Source: Deltaproteobacteria bacterium
GTDB taxonomy: Bacteria; Myxococcota_A; Polyangia; Polyangiales; Polyangiaceae
Length of the DNA stretch: 64,000 nucleotides
Direction: 5' to 3'
Assembly: GCA_016218915.1 (NCBI GenBank)
Contig: JACRCQ010000007.1
Coordinates: 62,001-126,000, forward strand
Positions 45,317-56,362 of this stretch are shown one piece after another; the stretch's first letter is position 1, and each line of letters begins with the position of its first letter. The notes under the pieces are model-generated. The model did not search any database. It was not told the origin of the DNA and saw only the letters and a list, made by a program, of their open reading frames with translations. The position numbers and the translations under genes are program-made.

Positions 45317-45796
45317 CTAATCTTCTTCAAACTTGGACGTGAGAAACTTGAGCGTTCCAGCGTTCTCGCGGCCGCGCTTGAGGCGCTCGTCGTCCATCGC
45401 GAAGCCCTTGATGGTGAACTCCTCGACGACGCACGTCGCCCGCTTGCGGAACTGCACCGCGCGCTCGGAATTGACCTTGTAGCCGACGGCGATGATGGCC
45501 GAGAGGTTGTAGTGCTTGGTGTCGTAGGTCTTGCCGTCGGCGGCAGTTATTCGAAAATTTCGAACAACTGCCCCCTCCTCCAGCTGGCTATCCTCGAACA
45601 CCTTCTTCAGGTGATAGTTGATGGTCGGGACTTCGACGTCGTAGAGCGGTGCCATCATCTTCTGGCTGAGCCGGACGTTCTCGTCGGCGTAGATCGCCTC
45701 GACGCCGCCCGTGCCGCCGGCTGCCACGAAGGTCAGGTACTCGGCCGCCGAGGAGCGCACGGGGGAGACGGTGGGCGGCTTCGTCTTGCGGGTCAT
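45317..45796 (-). CDS. RhuM-family protein, N-terminal half only
   Basis: 159 residues. Residues about 40-135 match the RhuM (virulence RhuM) family well: 'LSQKMMAPLYDVEVPTINYH', 'VFEDSQLEEGAVVRNFRIT', 'DGKTYDTKHYNLSAIIAVGY', 'FTIKGFAMDDERLKRG'. Family members are usually about 330 residues; this one ends soon after with 'LTSKFEED' and no C-terminal half follows in any frame. RhuM proteins occur in genomic islands and contain a Bro/KilA-N-like DNA-interaction region, but their activity is unknown. Its ATG overlaps the nuclease stop by 4 bases (45793-45796), coupling it to the Argonaute pair. Confidence 0.82.
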   Translation of the reverse strand: MTRKTKPPTVSPVRSSAAEYLTFVAAGGTGGVEAIYADENVRLSQKMMAPLYDVEVPTINYHLKKVFEDSQLEEGAVVRNFRITAADGKTYDTKHYNLSAIIAVGYKVNSERAVQFRKRATCVVEEFTIKGFAMDDERLKRGRENAGTLKFLTSKFEED

Positions 45797-46959
45797 TGCG
45801 CGTCTCCCTCGCCCGATGGCTCCGCAGCCTTCACAGGCTCGTCCGCCATGTGCCCCGGGCGGCTCACGATGACGGCATCGATGACGCGGTCGTACTTTCG
45901 CATGCCCTCACGGACGAGTGCGTGATCCTCGGAGTGGGCGCCGTTGTCCCAGACGAAGACGAGCAGCCGGTCGTATGCGCTTGGCGTCGTGAAGTAGTTG
46001 GAGTTGTCCTGCGCGATCTCGTTCACGGTCTCCTTCAGCGCGGCACGCGTCCGAGCGAACTTCGCCTCGATGAGGAGTCGGAGCGATGGGATGCCGAAGT
46101 CGACGCGGGGCTGGATCGGGCCGACCTGGGGCGCGTACTCCTCGCGCCTCAGGTCCGGGAAGATCGGGGCGAGCATCACCCAGAGCAGCGCCTGCACGTG
46201 GTACTCGTTGTCGACGTGCCACTTCGCCGCGCGGCTGTTCTTCGTCTTCGGGTTGTCCTCCCAGGGCCACTGCTGAAGAGCGCGTGGGGCCCCGGCGAGT
46301 AGACGCGCGACGGTCTCCGGCGTGGCTTGTCCCGGAAGCGCGACCGGTGCCGCGCGACGGGTCCACGCGAGCGCGGCGAGCAGCACCTGCGCGTGAAAGG
46401 CATCGTCAGGAAGCTCGCCTCTCAAGAGCCCTTCGAGGACGGCGTTCGCCTCGGCATCCGTGCTGGTCGCGGCACCGCGTGACGCCAACGCGACGCGAAG
46501 CTCGGGCGCGCAGACGCTCGCTTGCCCGCGAACCACGCGCCCGCCTCCAGCGAGCCACGTGGGCTGGATGGTGTCGGCCGCGCGCGCGAGGACCTGGTCG
46601 TGCCACGCCGCGAGCCACGGCCGTTCGCGCGCGGCGAGCCCGAGACATACATGAGCGAGACCGTCGGTGACCACCGGGGCGGGAACACCCACGCGATCGA
46701 GCGCTACGTCGACAAGCCACCGGAGCCCGTCTTCGAGCCGCGTCGAATCGATGCCCCATCCGGCGACCTCGCCCAAGGCGGCGAGCGCGACGTCGACGTA
46801 GTCGCGCAGCGGCGATGCCAAGGTCTGATCCGCAGAGCTTGGCGGTGCCTCGTTGCGAAGCCAGCACCGGAATGCGGCCTCCAATGCGGTGACTTCGCCA
46901 TCTTGCGCGGCGCGCGTCAGCGCGGCCTCGGCATCCCGTAGCAGGAGCGACGTCGTCAC
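45793..46959 (-). CDS. Argonaute-associated PD-(D/E)XK nuclease
   Basis: GTG 46959 overlaps the Argonaute TGA (GTGA), and the longer open frame upstream is shadow sequence, so I start here; 388 residues. The N-terminal 230 residues are helical and unrecognised. The C-terminal domain has a restriction-endonuclease core: Glu252 in 'VDNEYHVQALLWVML', Asp287 in 'PRVDFGIPSLR', and Glu298-Ala-Lys300 in 'LLIEAKFAR'. Inactive long-B pAgos are known to pair with nuclease effectors that degrade cell DNA once the Ago finds invader DNA; this gene is in the right place and has the right fold to be that effector. A Trp/aromatic segment follows ('LLVFVWDNGAH'). Confidence 0.8.
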   Translation of the reverse strand: MTTSLLLRDAEAALTRAAQDGEVTALEAAFRCWLRNEAPPSSADQTLASPLRDYVDVALAALGEVAGWGIDSTRLEDGLRWLVDVALDRVGVPAPVVTDGLAHVCLGLAARERPWLAAWHDQVLARAADTIQPTWLAGGGRVVRGQASVCAPELRVALASRGAATSTDAEANAVLEGLLRGELPDDAFHAQVLLAALAWTRRAAPVALPGQATPETVARLLAGAPRALQQWPWEDNPKTKNSRAAKWHVDNEYHVQALLWVMLAPIFPDLRREEYAPQVGPIQPRVDFGIPSLRLLIEAKFARTRAALKETVNEIAQDNSNYFTTPSAYDRLLVFVWDNGAHSEDHALVREGMRKYDRVIDAVIVSRPGHMADEPVKAAEPSGEGDAQ

Positions 46960-49151
46960 AGGAACCACCTCGACGTGCCGGCTCCCCCGCGAAGAACGTC
47001 CGGGTCCCACTTGCTCACGGTGCCGAGGCGCGCGAGCAGATCGGCGATCCACTTCGCGTACTGGACTGTCACCGGCGCTGTCGTCGGCGGGAAGTTGCGC
47101 CACGAGAGCGCGGAGAACGCGAGCGCCTGCCAGCTCAAGTACTCGAGGTCTGTGAACGTCGAGGAACGATGCACCTTCACGCAGACCGGCCGAGGGAAGC
47201 CGCTGAACTCGCGCCGAACCTCGGTCGGCCCCAGCACGGTAACGAGGGCCTCCGAGTTCCCGAGTCGCACCACGACACCGCGGGGCGGCACGCGCTGCTT
47301 CTCGCCCGGGTCGAACACGAGGAGCGGGTGCTTCTCGACGATGTGAACGAAGGCGAAGTCGACCTTGACCTCACTGCCCGCGACGTCCAACACGGCCTTC
47401 TTCAGCGCCTCGACGTGCTTGTCGCGGAAGTCCTTGAAGCTGTGGATGACGACGCGAACCGGGTCCTCCGCGCGCCACGCCATGTCGGTGCGCACTCGCT
47501 TGAATGCGCTGACAGCGCTCTCGATGACAGCGTCTTCGTGCTCCTCGTACTTGACCGTCTTAGACGTCTCCGTGAGCCAGTACCGCCCGTCGCCGCTGAA
47601 GGCCGTGGTCAGTCCCACGACTCGTTCCCGATCGCCGAACTTGCCCGTGCCAAGGTTGGCGCTGCCCAAGCCGAGAACGAGCTCGTGCTCCTTCGTCCTC
47701 GTCTGGAGCAGCCAAGGGACGCCGCCGAGCTTGGCGAAGATCTGAAGGCCGATGCCGCCCAGCGCCCACTGGAGCTGGTCCTTGGGCTTCTGCATGGTCT
47801 CGACGCGGAACTCCTGCACGGGCACGTTGCGGCCGAGGAACTTCGCCTTCGTGACGAGGTACGGGTTCTGGTCTCCCGCCAGCTCGGACGTGCCGCTCGG
47901 CACCTGCACCAGCGCGAGCTGCCACGCCGACCCTTCGTCGATGGCCGCCCGACACGCCTTTTCGTAGTCGGACGCCGTCGGACCTTCGGCTTCGAACCGC
48001 GTGAAGGTGAGGTCGCCGATCTTCCACGTCTGCTTCAGCGCGCGGTGAGCATTGTGCCCATCGGTCAACGCCTTGAGGAACGTCTCGACCTCACCGCGTC
48101 GTGAACGCTCGCAGATGATGCACGCGCGCACGCCCTTGCTCGCGCTCGGTGGCACGTGCTGCGGGCCCATGCCGAAAACGCTCGATGTCTTGTCTCCTGC
48201 TCGTCCGCCACCCAGGACATACCGAGGGAGCGCTGCGTTCGTCTGCCCGAAATCGGCAGCCGCGATCGACCCAGACAGGCGGGCCCTCACGCCGGGGGCG
48301 ATCTCGAATGAGGTACGTCCTACGTGCTCCGCGAACCCGGTGATTCGCTCCCAACGGTGACTCCCGGTGGCGAGGTTATTCCGCTCATCCCACAGCGCTT
48401 CGTGCGCATCCGGTCCAGCGTAATGAGCCGCGAGGCGAGGCAGAGCGAGCGGCCCAAGCTCGAGAGCCAACGAGGATGCATCGTACTGCACGCGGTCTCC
48501 ACGCCGGTCGCCACCAAGATGAATCGTCGAGCCCTCCACCCGCTGCACCTGGCCAGCCAGCAAGGGCCGCCCGTACTTCAAATCGGCTTGGTCGAGGCTG
48601 AGCACGTAGAGCCCACGCAGGTCGAAGTCGTCGGCGATGAGGTCCGCACACGTTCCGTCGAGATCGGCGTGCGTGATGGCATCGATCACGAGCGCTGTAC
48701 GCGGTCCCTGCTTCCGGTAGACCGTCCTCGCTTCCAGGCTGAAGCCACGCCGCACGTGCAGCGGCAAACGTTCCTGCGTCTGCGCGCCAAACAGGCCGTG
48801 CGCGATGTCGTTCTTCGGTTCGAGAGAGACGAGCTTCAGTGGCCGGCGACGAACAATGGAGACCTTCGAGTTTGCCAGGCGCTTCTCAATGGCGCGCTCG
48901 ACGAGCACGTTGAGCAGCTTGCCGAGGCGGCGCGCGGACCGCTGTTCGAAGGACACCCCTTCGAGCGGAGGCGCGGCAGGCACGAGCTTCACAACATCGA
49001 GAGCATCCCCTCGACGTTTGAAGACGTAGTCGGACCCGTGCGCTTCCTCGAGCGCGTTGCGCCGCTCCTCTTCGTAGGGCGCGATGGTGCCCACGTCGAC
49101 CATCGCGTCGTCGACGTCCACGAGGAAGAAGTTGGTCCTCAGCGCCGCCAA
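46956..49151 (-). CDS. Long prokaryotic Argonaute, catalytically inactive (long-B like)
   Basis: Start TTG 49151, overlapping the upstream stop by 13 bases, so that the protein begins 'LRTNFFLVDV' as pAgo N-domains do; 731 residues. Likely MID at about 400-470 ('YLVTKAKFLGRNVPVQEF' with Tyr431, Lys435, Gln446 as possible guide 5'-end contacts). PIWI from about 471 ('LQIFAKLGGVPWLLQ') to the end. The first catalytic Asp is absent: 'ELVLGLGSANL' has Gly495 where active proteins have Asp ('[IV]G-[ILV]-D'), and other tetrad positions ('VVIHSFKDFRDKHVEA') are also off. The C-terminus 'LSWRNFPPTTAPVTVQYAKW' is a strong pAgo signature. A dead, guide-directed sensor is inferred. Confidence 0.88.
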   Translation of the reverse strand: MAALRTNFFLVDVDDAMVDVGTIAPYEEERRNALEEAHGSDYVFKRRGDALDVVKLVPAAPPLEGVSFEQRSARRLGKLLNVLVERAIEKRLANSKVSIVRRRPLKLVSLEPKNDIAHGLFGAQTQERLPLHVRRGFSLEARTVYRKQGPRTALVIDAITHADLDGTCADLIADDFDLRGLYVLSLDQADLKYGRPLLAGQVQRVEGSTIHLGGDRRGDRVQYDASSLALELGPLALPRLAAHYAGPDAHEALWDERNNLATGSHRWERITGFAEHVGRTSFEIAPGVRARLSGSIAAADFGQTNAALPRYVLGGGRAGDKTSSVFGMGPQHVPPSASKGVRACIICERSRRGEVETFLKALTDGHNAHRALKQTWKIGDLTFTRFEAEGPTASDYEKACRAAIDEGSAWQLALVQVPSGTSELAGDQNPYLVTKAKFLGRNVPVQEFRVETMQKPKDQLQWALGGIGLQIFAKLGGVPWLLQTRTKEHELVLGLGSANLGTGKFGDRERVVGLTTAFSGDGRYWLTETSKTVKYEEHEDAVIESAVSAFKRVRTDMAWRAEDPVRVVIHSFKDFRDKHVEALKKAVLDVAGSEVKVDFAFVHIVEKHPLLVFDPGEKQRVPPRGVVVRLGNSEALVTVLGPTEVRREFSGFPRPVCVKVHRSSTFTDLEYLSWQALAFSALSWRNFPPTTAPVTVQYAKWIADLLARLGTVSKWDPDVLRGGAGTSRWFL

Positions 49152-50953
49152 GCGGACTCCTTCGAGGGACGCTTCTCGATGATCTCGACAAGGTTCCCGT
49201 CAGGGTCCAGCACATGAAACGACGGCTCTCCCCAGGACGAATCGATGATCGGCTGCACCTGGCGCCCGCCTTCCGCGAGCCGTCGGTGTGCGCCCTCGAT
49301 GCTGCTAACGTGCAGCTCAACGCGATTGCGACGGTTCGGTTTCTCGTCGGTCACCGCTCCCCGCGACAGTTCTACCGCGGTCTGGGCTTCGACCAGCGAG
49401 ACCGCGCCGAAGGACACGAACCGCCTGGTCTTCTTGACTGCCACGAGCCCCAGGCCTTCGTAGAATGCCGTCGACGTTGCGAGGTTGGCGACGGTGAGCT
49501 TGATGCCCCCAGCGCGTGCTTCGAGCCGGTCCTCATAGTGCGTCGCCGGCTGGTTCGTGGGCGGCTCCGAAGGGCGCCGCTGCGGCGCGGTCTGCGTCAT
49601 CTCCTCCTTCGACTTCTTGCTGACCTTGGTGACGTATAGGGTCTGCCCGTCCGACGTTGCGAGCTGCCAGCCCGCAACGTTGATCGACGCCGTCGAAGGC
49701 GTCGGGCGGTAGAAGTCCACGACTCGAGCTTGGCGCGCGCCGCCAAAGTCTAGGTCGCCTTGGTGTCCGCCGACGAGGCTGTCAAGGATGTGGTCGAGCG
49801 CCTTCGTCGTGACCGGCGGGTGCTCCGGCGGTGCTCCCTCAGGCGTCGCCCGCGCTGCCACCTTGTTCGCGATCTGCCGGAGGTACTGAAGGTCCTGCAC
49901 GGCGCTCCACTCGGGCGGAAGCCAATCAGAGCCGCCGAGCGCGCCGACGAGCCCTCCGGTCATCGCAGCGATGGTGTCGGTGTCCGAGCCGAGCGCGAAC
50001 GCGGCACGCAGGACGCCCTGTACCGGCTGTGCGGCGTGACGGGCCGCGAGGTAGATCGCCGCCGCCGCGCTCACTGTGCCGGAGCCCTTCTCCTTGCTGA
50101 ACGCGCCCATTCGATTCAGAACGTCTTCGTCATCGGCAAGCGCGCCCTCCTCGAGTCCCCTTTGTGCAAGCAGGAGCAGTTGGCGCGTCTCATCGACAAC
50201 AGCGGCCCACAGCTTCTCGTAGTCGCGGAGCGAGCTATTGGCCGCGTCGAACCACTCCGTCTTCGCAGACGACGGCACGGAACCCCACGTCGAGGAGCTG
50301 TCGAGTAGCGCCGTGAGGAGCTCGCCGAAGCCGACGGTGTGCTGCGCCCGCAGCAGCCACCAAGCCGCGTAGGCGTACGCGGCAGCACCGACGAGTGCTC
50401 GTGGATGCCCGTGCGTAGCCGTCCCGTCGACTACGACGTCCCTGAGCAGCGCGGTCGGCTCGTGAGCCTCAGCATGAAAGATGGCGTGAGGGATGACGCG
50501 CATCGCGACGCCGTTGCCCCCCGCCTCGAAGTACCGCGCCACGGCGGGACCTTCGGACTGCTTCCACGGCGCAATGCCTCGGAGCCAGCTCAATGCCGCG
50601 CGCTTCGTCGCTCCCCCACCGCCGCGCTCGTAGAGCATCCAGAGGGGCAGCTCGTTCCTTGTAAAGTGCGCCCACCACGACGTCCCCGCCGCCAGGCGCG
50701 AGCGTGCGACAGCCAGCGTGAGCTGGGTGTCGTCGCTGTATTCGCCCGCGCGAATGATCTCCGTGTGCGGCTGGAACCGTCCGCCGCTGCGCCGCTGCCA
50801 ATCGCGGAACGCAGGCGTCGGCTGCACCCTCTGCTTGCGGCTCAGGAACTCCTGCGGCCAGCCCAAGGCGTCGCCTGCAGCGAGCGCGGTGAACGCACCC
50901 TCCACGCGAGCACGCGGGACGGCGATCTTCGGCGCGGTATCGGGCGTTGTCAT
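49139..50953 (-). CDS. ADP-ribosylglycohydrolase (ARH/DraG) fused to a VOC (glyoxalase-like) domain
   Basis: 604 residues. Residues about 15-375 are an ARH fold: 'LAAGDALGWPQEF' (24-36), metal motif 'YSDDTQ' (72-77), 'GTATHGHPRALVGA', and 'ALGSDTDTIAAMTGG' (320-334; S-D-T-D). A strand-rich linker (about 400-445) follows. Residues about 484-594 are a VOC domain ('GIKLTVANLATSTAFYEGLG', 'RVELHVSSIEGAHRRL', 'DPDGNLVEIIEK'). Its start overlaps the DarT stop by 4 bases. ARH enzymes remove ADP-ribose; in this position it most likely reverses DarT's DNA mark as antitoxin. What the VOC domain adds is unknown. Confidence 0.85.
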   Translation of the reverse strand: MTTPDTAPKIAVPRARVEGAFTALAAGDALGWPQEFLSRKQRVQPTPAFRDWQRRSGGRFQPHTEIIRAGEYSDDTQLTLAVARSRLAAGTSWWAHFTRNELPLWMLYERGGGGATKRAALSWLRGIAPWKQSEGPAVARYFEAGGNGVAMRVIPHAIFHAEAHEPTALLRDVVVDGTATHGHPRALVGAAAYAYAAWWLLRAQHTVGFGELLTALLDSSSTWGSVPSSAKTEWFDAANSSLRDYEKLWAAVVDETRQLLLLAQRGLEEGALADDEDVLNRMGAFSKEKGSGTVSAAAAIYLAARHAAQPVQGVLRAAFALGSDTDTIAAMTGGLVGALGGSDWLPPEWSAVQDLQYLRQIANKVAARATPEGAPPEHPPVTTKALDHILDSLVGGHQGDLDFGGARQARVVDFYRPTPSTASINVAGWQLATSDGQTLYVTKVSKKSKEEMTQTAPQRRPSEPPTNQPATHYEDRLEARAGGIKLTVANLATSTAFYEGLGLVAVKKTRRFVSFGAVSLVEAQTAVELSRGAVTDEKPNRRNRVELHVSSIEGAHRRLAEGGRQVQPIIDSSWGEPSFHVLDPDGNLVEIIEKRPSKESAWRR

Positions 50954-51657
50954 GGCGCATCTCCAAGAACAAATCGGGTTTCGGCGGGAGGGCGCCCGGT
51001 GCGCAGCAGCTCGCTCAACCTTCGGGGTTCATCGAAAAACTCGGGCACGACGAAGAGCGGCGGCACATCCGCCTGTAGCTGCGTCAGCCTCGCGTGTTCA
51101 CGCCGCGCCTGGGCCTCGCTCGCAACAGCAACACCGAGGATGTCCTCGCGCGCGACTCGGTCAGGGATGAGAACCTCTGCCTGCTCGTCGGTCGTCAACC
51201 ACGCGGGATGACGATCCGACCGCACGTAGACGTTGCTGTACGCACCAGTGACTCGGTCCTTGAACATCGAGTCGAAGGCAGCCTCTCCTTCGGCAATACC
51301 GCTGCCCCAATTGGCGGCCGCGTTGCGCTCGCAGAACTTCGTGCCCGAGGCCCACAGGTGGTCGGGCTTGATGAGTACCACCACCCAGTCGGCGAACAGC
51401 GTCTGTCCGTTGTTGCGCGCCTTCTTGAAGTACCAGGCATTCGGGTACTGGATCGAGCAGCAGACGTGGGAGGGGTGCTGGTCGTAGCGCGCGAGGTCCG
51501 TGGCGTTGAGAATGGCCTTCTCGTCTTGTTGCAGCGCCGCGGTCGAGAGGATTCCGTTGGGGTCCGTGGCGATGTGCAGGAGATTTCGCGACGGCGTGAA
51601 GTGGCAGAGGCGCGAGATTCCACGCGCCGTGACCTTGGTTCGAATCGACGCGCTCAT
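50950..51657 (-). CDS. darT: DarT-like DNA ADP-ribosyltransferase (DUF4433)
   Basis: 235 residues, close to DarT length. N-terminal 'RLCHFTPSRNLLHIATDPNG' (His19) is the family's NAD-pocket start. 'HPSHVCCSIQYPNAWYFKKA' and 'KFCERNAAAN' follow. The catalytic Glu is Glu161 in 'DEQAEVLIPDRV', at nearly the same distance as in studied DarTs. DarT marks thymidine or guanosine of ssDNA with ADP-ribose and stalls replication; in phage defense it is released on infection. Overlaps: helicase stop upstream (51654-51657), ARH start downstream (50950-50953). The fold call is good; which base it modifies cannot be told. Confidence 0.8.
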   Translation of the reverse strand: MSASIRTKVTARGISRLCHFTPSRNLLHIATDPNGILSTAALQQDEKAILNATDLARYDQHPSHVCCSIQYPNAWYFKKARNNGQTLFADWVVVLIKPDHLWASGTKFCERNAAANWGSGIAEGEAAFDSMFKDRVTGAYSNVYVRSDRHPAWLTTDEQAEVLIPDRVAREDILGVAVASEAQARREHARLTQLQADVPPLFVVPEFFDEPRRLSELLRTGRPPAETRFVLGDAP

Positions 51658-53057
51658 CGCTGGCTCCGTTGCAAGAGCCCGGCGGCGGTCGGCAGCAACG
51701 ACGTCGGGGCGCAGCTGTGCGTGAAGACGAGATTGGACTTCGCGCGGGTCACCGCGACGTAGAGAAGCTTCGCGTTGCGAGCGGCAGCATCATCGACGCC
51801 GAAGGCGGTGACGTCGGGCGGGTGTGGAAGCCGGTCGTTCGACGCGTAGGGCACGAGGACAGAGTCGAACTCCAGTCCCTTCGCCGCGTGATAGGTGCCG
51901 TAGAACAACCCCGGACCTCGCGGCCAGATGTTGAGGTCTCGGTGGAGCCGCGTCGGGATCCCAGAGACGAGCCGAGGGAGAACCTGCTCGAGCTCACGGT
52001 CTCGGAAGAGCACCGCGACCGTCCCCGTCTCGGCGAGCTTCTGCGCCCGCTCAGCCACGAACTTCAACTCCTCGGCCTCCGTCTTGAAGCTGACGAGGGC
52101 CGGCAGCGGGCCGTCGGCGGTCGGCGACTTCGGCTCAATGAGGTCGACGAGGCCTCGATAGTGGGGCGACTTCGCGATCGCGAGAGCGAGCCGGGCGATC
52201 TGCTTGGTGTTCCGGTAGTTCTGCTCGAACTTCCATACGTCGCGGTCCTGCACATTCAGCCCCGCGCTGCGCCACGAGATCTTGTGGCCGTAGATCTGCT
52301 GGGCCACGTCGCCGAAAAACGTCAGGCTGCCGTCGGACGGAACCGCGGCGGCGAGGGACTGAAGCATCACCGGCGAGAAGTCCTGCCCCTCGTCGATGAT
52401 CACGTGCTTGTAGTAGCGCGCAGCCCCGTCGCTCGAGAACTCGGAGACGACGGTCTGCGCGAGGTCGTCCCAGTCGTACGGCTTGCCTGCGGCGTTCCTC
52501 AGCGCGCGGTAGTGGTCGTACGCGGCGAATACCGCAGCGCGCTCTGCCTGGGGCACCCGTGCGCCCTGTCGCCCATCGTCCTCCGCGTCGACGTAGGCGT
52601 CGGCCGAGCGAAGGCCGTTCTGGGAGATCCACTGGAACTCCTCGACGAGGAACTGGATGGGACGGTCGAACGCGGCGGCGCTCCAACCGACCTTCTTCAC
52701 GCCATCAACGGACTGCTGGCCCAAGCCCGCCGCGAGGTCTGGTGACGCGATGGCGTTGTTGGCCATCTTGCCGCGACTCGCGAGGTAGCCCCGAGCGAAG
52801 TGGTGGTAATTGCGGACCTCCACGTTTCCAAGCCGTCCTCCCAGCGCCTGCAGGTACGCGACGAGGCACTTGTTGAACGTGACCAAGAGCGTGCGCCCGG
52901 CATGGTCAGTCGCCGGGTTCGCGAGGTACGCAGCCCGGTGAAGCGCGAGCGTGGTCTTGCCACTGCCGGCGGTGCCGAGCACGACGGTGTGGCCCGCCGC
53001 AGGCAGAGCCAGGACCTCCTTCTGACGGCCGACAGGACGTGGAAGCGTTGTGGTCAT
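51654..53057 (-). CDS. UvrD/Rep-like SF1 helicase
   Basis: The ATG at 53057, overlapping the peptidase stop (ATGA), gives 467 residues; upstream reading is shadow. Motifs: Walker A '[19 protein letters not shown]', Walker B '[15 protein letters not shown]', motif III '[13 protein letters not shown]', motif IV region '[20 protein letters not shown]', motif V '[12 protein letters not shown]' and motif VI '[15 protein letters not shown]'. Short for UvrD (about 700): domain 1B/2B insertions are reduced. Its constant company with DarT and a type I system here suggests it handles DNA at stalled forks, or takes part in sensing; that is inference. Confidence 0.85.
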   Translation of the reverse strand: MTTTLPRPVGRQKEVLALPAAGHTVVLGTAGSGKTTLALHRAAYLANPATDHAGRTLLVTFNKCLVAYLQALGGRLGNVEVRNYHHFARGYLASRGKMANNAIASPDLAAGLGQQSVDGVKKVGWSAAAFDRPIQFLVEEFQWISQNGLRSADAYVDAEDDGRQGARVPQAERAAVFAAYDHYRALRNAAGKPYDWDDLAQTVVSEFSSDGAARYYKHVIIDEGQDFSPVMLQSLAAAVPSDGSLTFFGDVAQQIYGHKISWRSAGLNVQDRDVWKFEQNYRNTKQIARLALAIAKSPHYRGLVDLIEPKSPTADGPLPALVSFKTEAEELKFVAERAQKLAETGTVAVLFRDRELEQVLPRLVSGIPTRLHRDLNIWPRGPGLFYGTYHAAKGLEFDSVLVPYASNDRLPHPPDVTAFGVDDAAARNAKLLYVAVTRAKSNLVFTHSCAPTSLLPTAAGLLQRSQR

Positions 53058-53425
53058 CGTCGAGCCTCGTGCGATGTGTGGTGGGCCCCGTTGCGGCGGC
53101 GCCCCAGGCCGGAGCGCGGGACCGCGCGCAGTTCTTCGAGTTCGCGCCAGCCCGGGACGTGGGCGCTCATGAGCGCTTTGAAGAGCCGCCCGTGGGTCGG
53201 TACGCGCAAGTGCAGCAGCTCGTGGGCGATGACGAAGTCCTGGAAGCGCGGGTCCTGGTCGACGAGGTCGCTCGCCAGCGTGACGGTGCCTGCCGACGAG
53301 CACGAGCCCCACTTCCGCCGCATGTCCTGCACGCGGATCACCCGAGGGTTCACGCGCAGCTTCACTGCCCAAGCCAAGGCTCGGCGTCGAAGCTCCTGCG
53401 TGGGGTAGAGGGAGGTCTTCATCAT
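53054..53425 (-). CDS. YgjP-like (DUF45) zinc metallopeptidase
   Basis: 123 residues. '[19 protein letters not shown]' (37-55) and the zinc site '[20 protein letters not shown]' (H68, E69, H72; third ligand H78) are characteristic. It starts 3 bases past the hsdR stop and overlaps the helicase start. DUF45 peptidases are often found next to hsdR; they resemble the SprT/Wss1 group that cleaves DNA-bound proteins, and a role in clearing trapped proteins or turning over HsdR is possible but unproven. The full YgjP is about 165-240 residues; this is a minimal version. Confidence 0.85.
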   Translation of the reverse strand: MMKTSLYPTQELRRRALAWAVKLRVNPRVIRVQDMRRKWGSCSSAGTVTLASDLVDQDPRFQDFVIAHELLHLRVPTHGRLFKALMSAHVPGWRELEELRAVPRSGLGRRRNGAHHTSHEARR

Positions 53426-53428
53426 CGG

Positions 53429-56358
<2,930 letters not shown>

Positions 56359-56362
<4 letters not shown>

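Noticed and set aside
45260..45925. Plus-strand open frame of 221 codons over the RhuM-like gene
   Set aside because: Antisense shadow; the minus-strand frame has clear RhuM family similarity and ATGA coupling.
46960..47103. Upstream extension of the Argonaute-linked nuclease to an earlier Met
   Set aside because: The extra 48 residues are Arg/Asp-rich, lie inside the Argonaute gene and lack similarity. The GTG at 46959 overlapping the Ago stop is a far better start.
46956..49151. Argonaute as an active guide-directed nuclease
   Set aside because: The first catalytic Asp is replaced by Gly (GLGSAN) and other tetrad positions do not align, so slicing is not expected.
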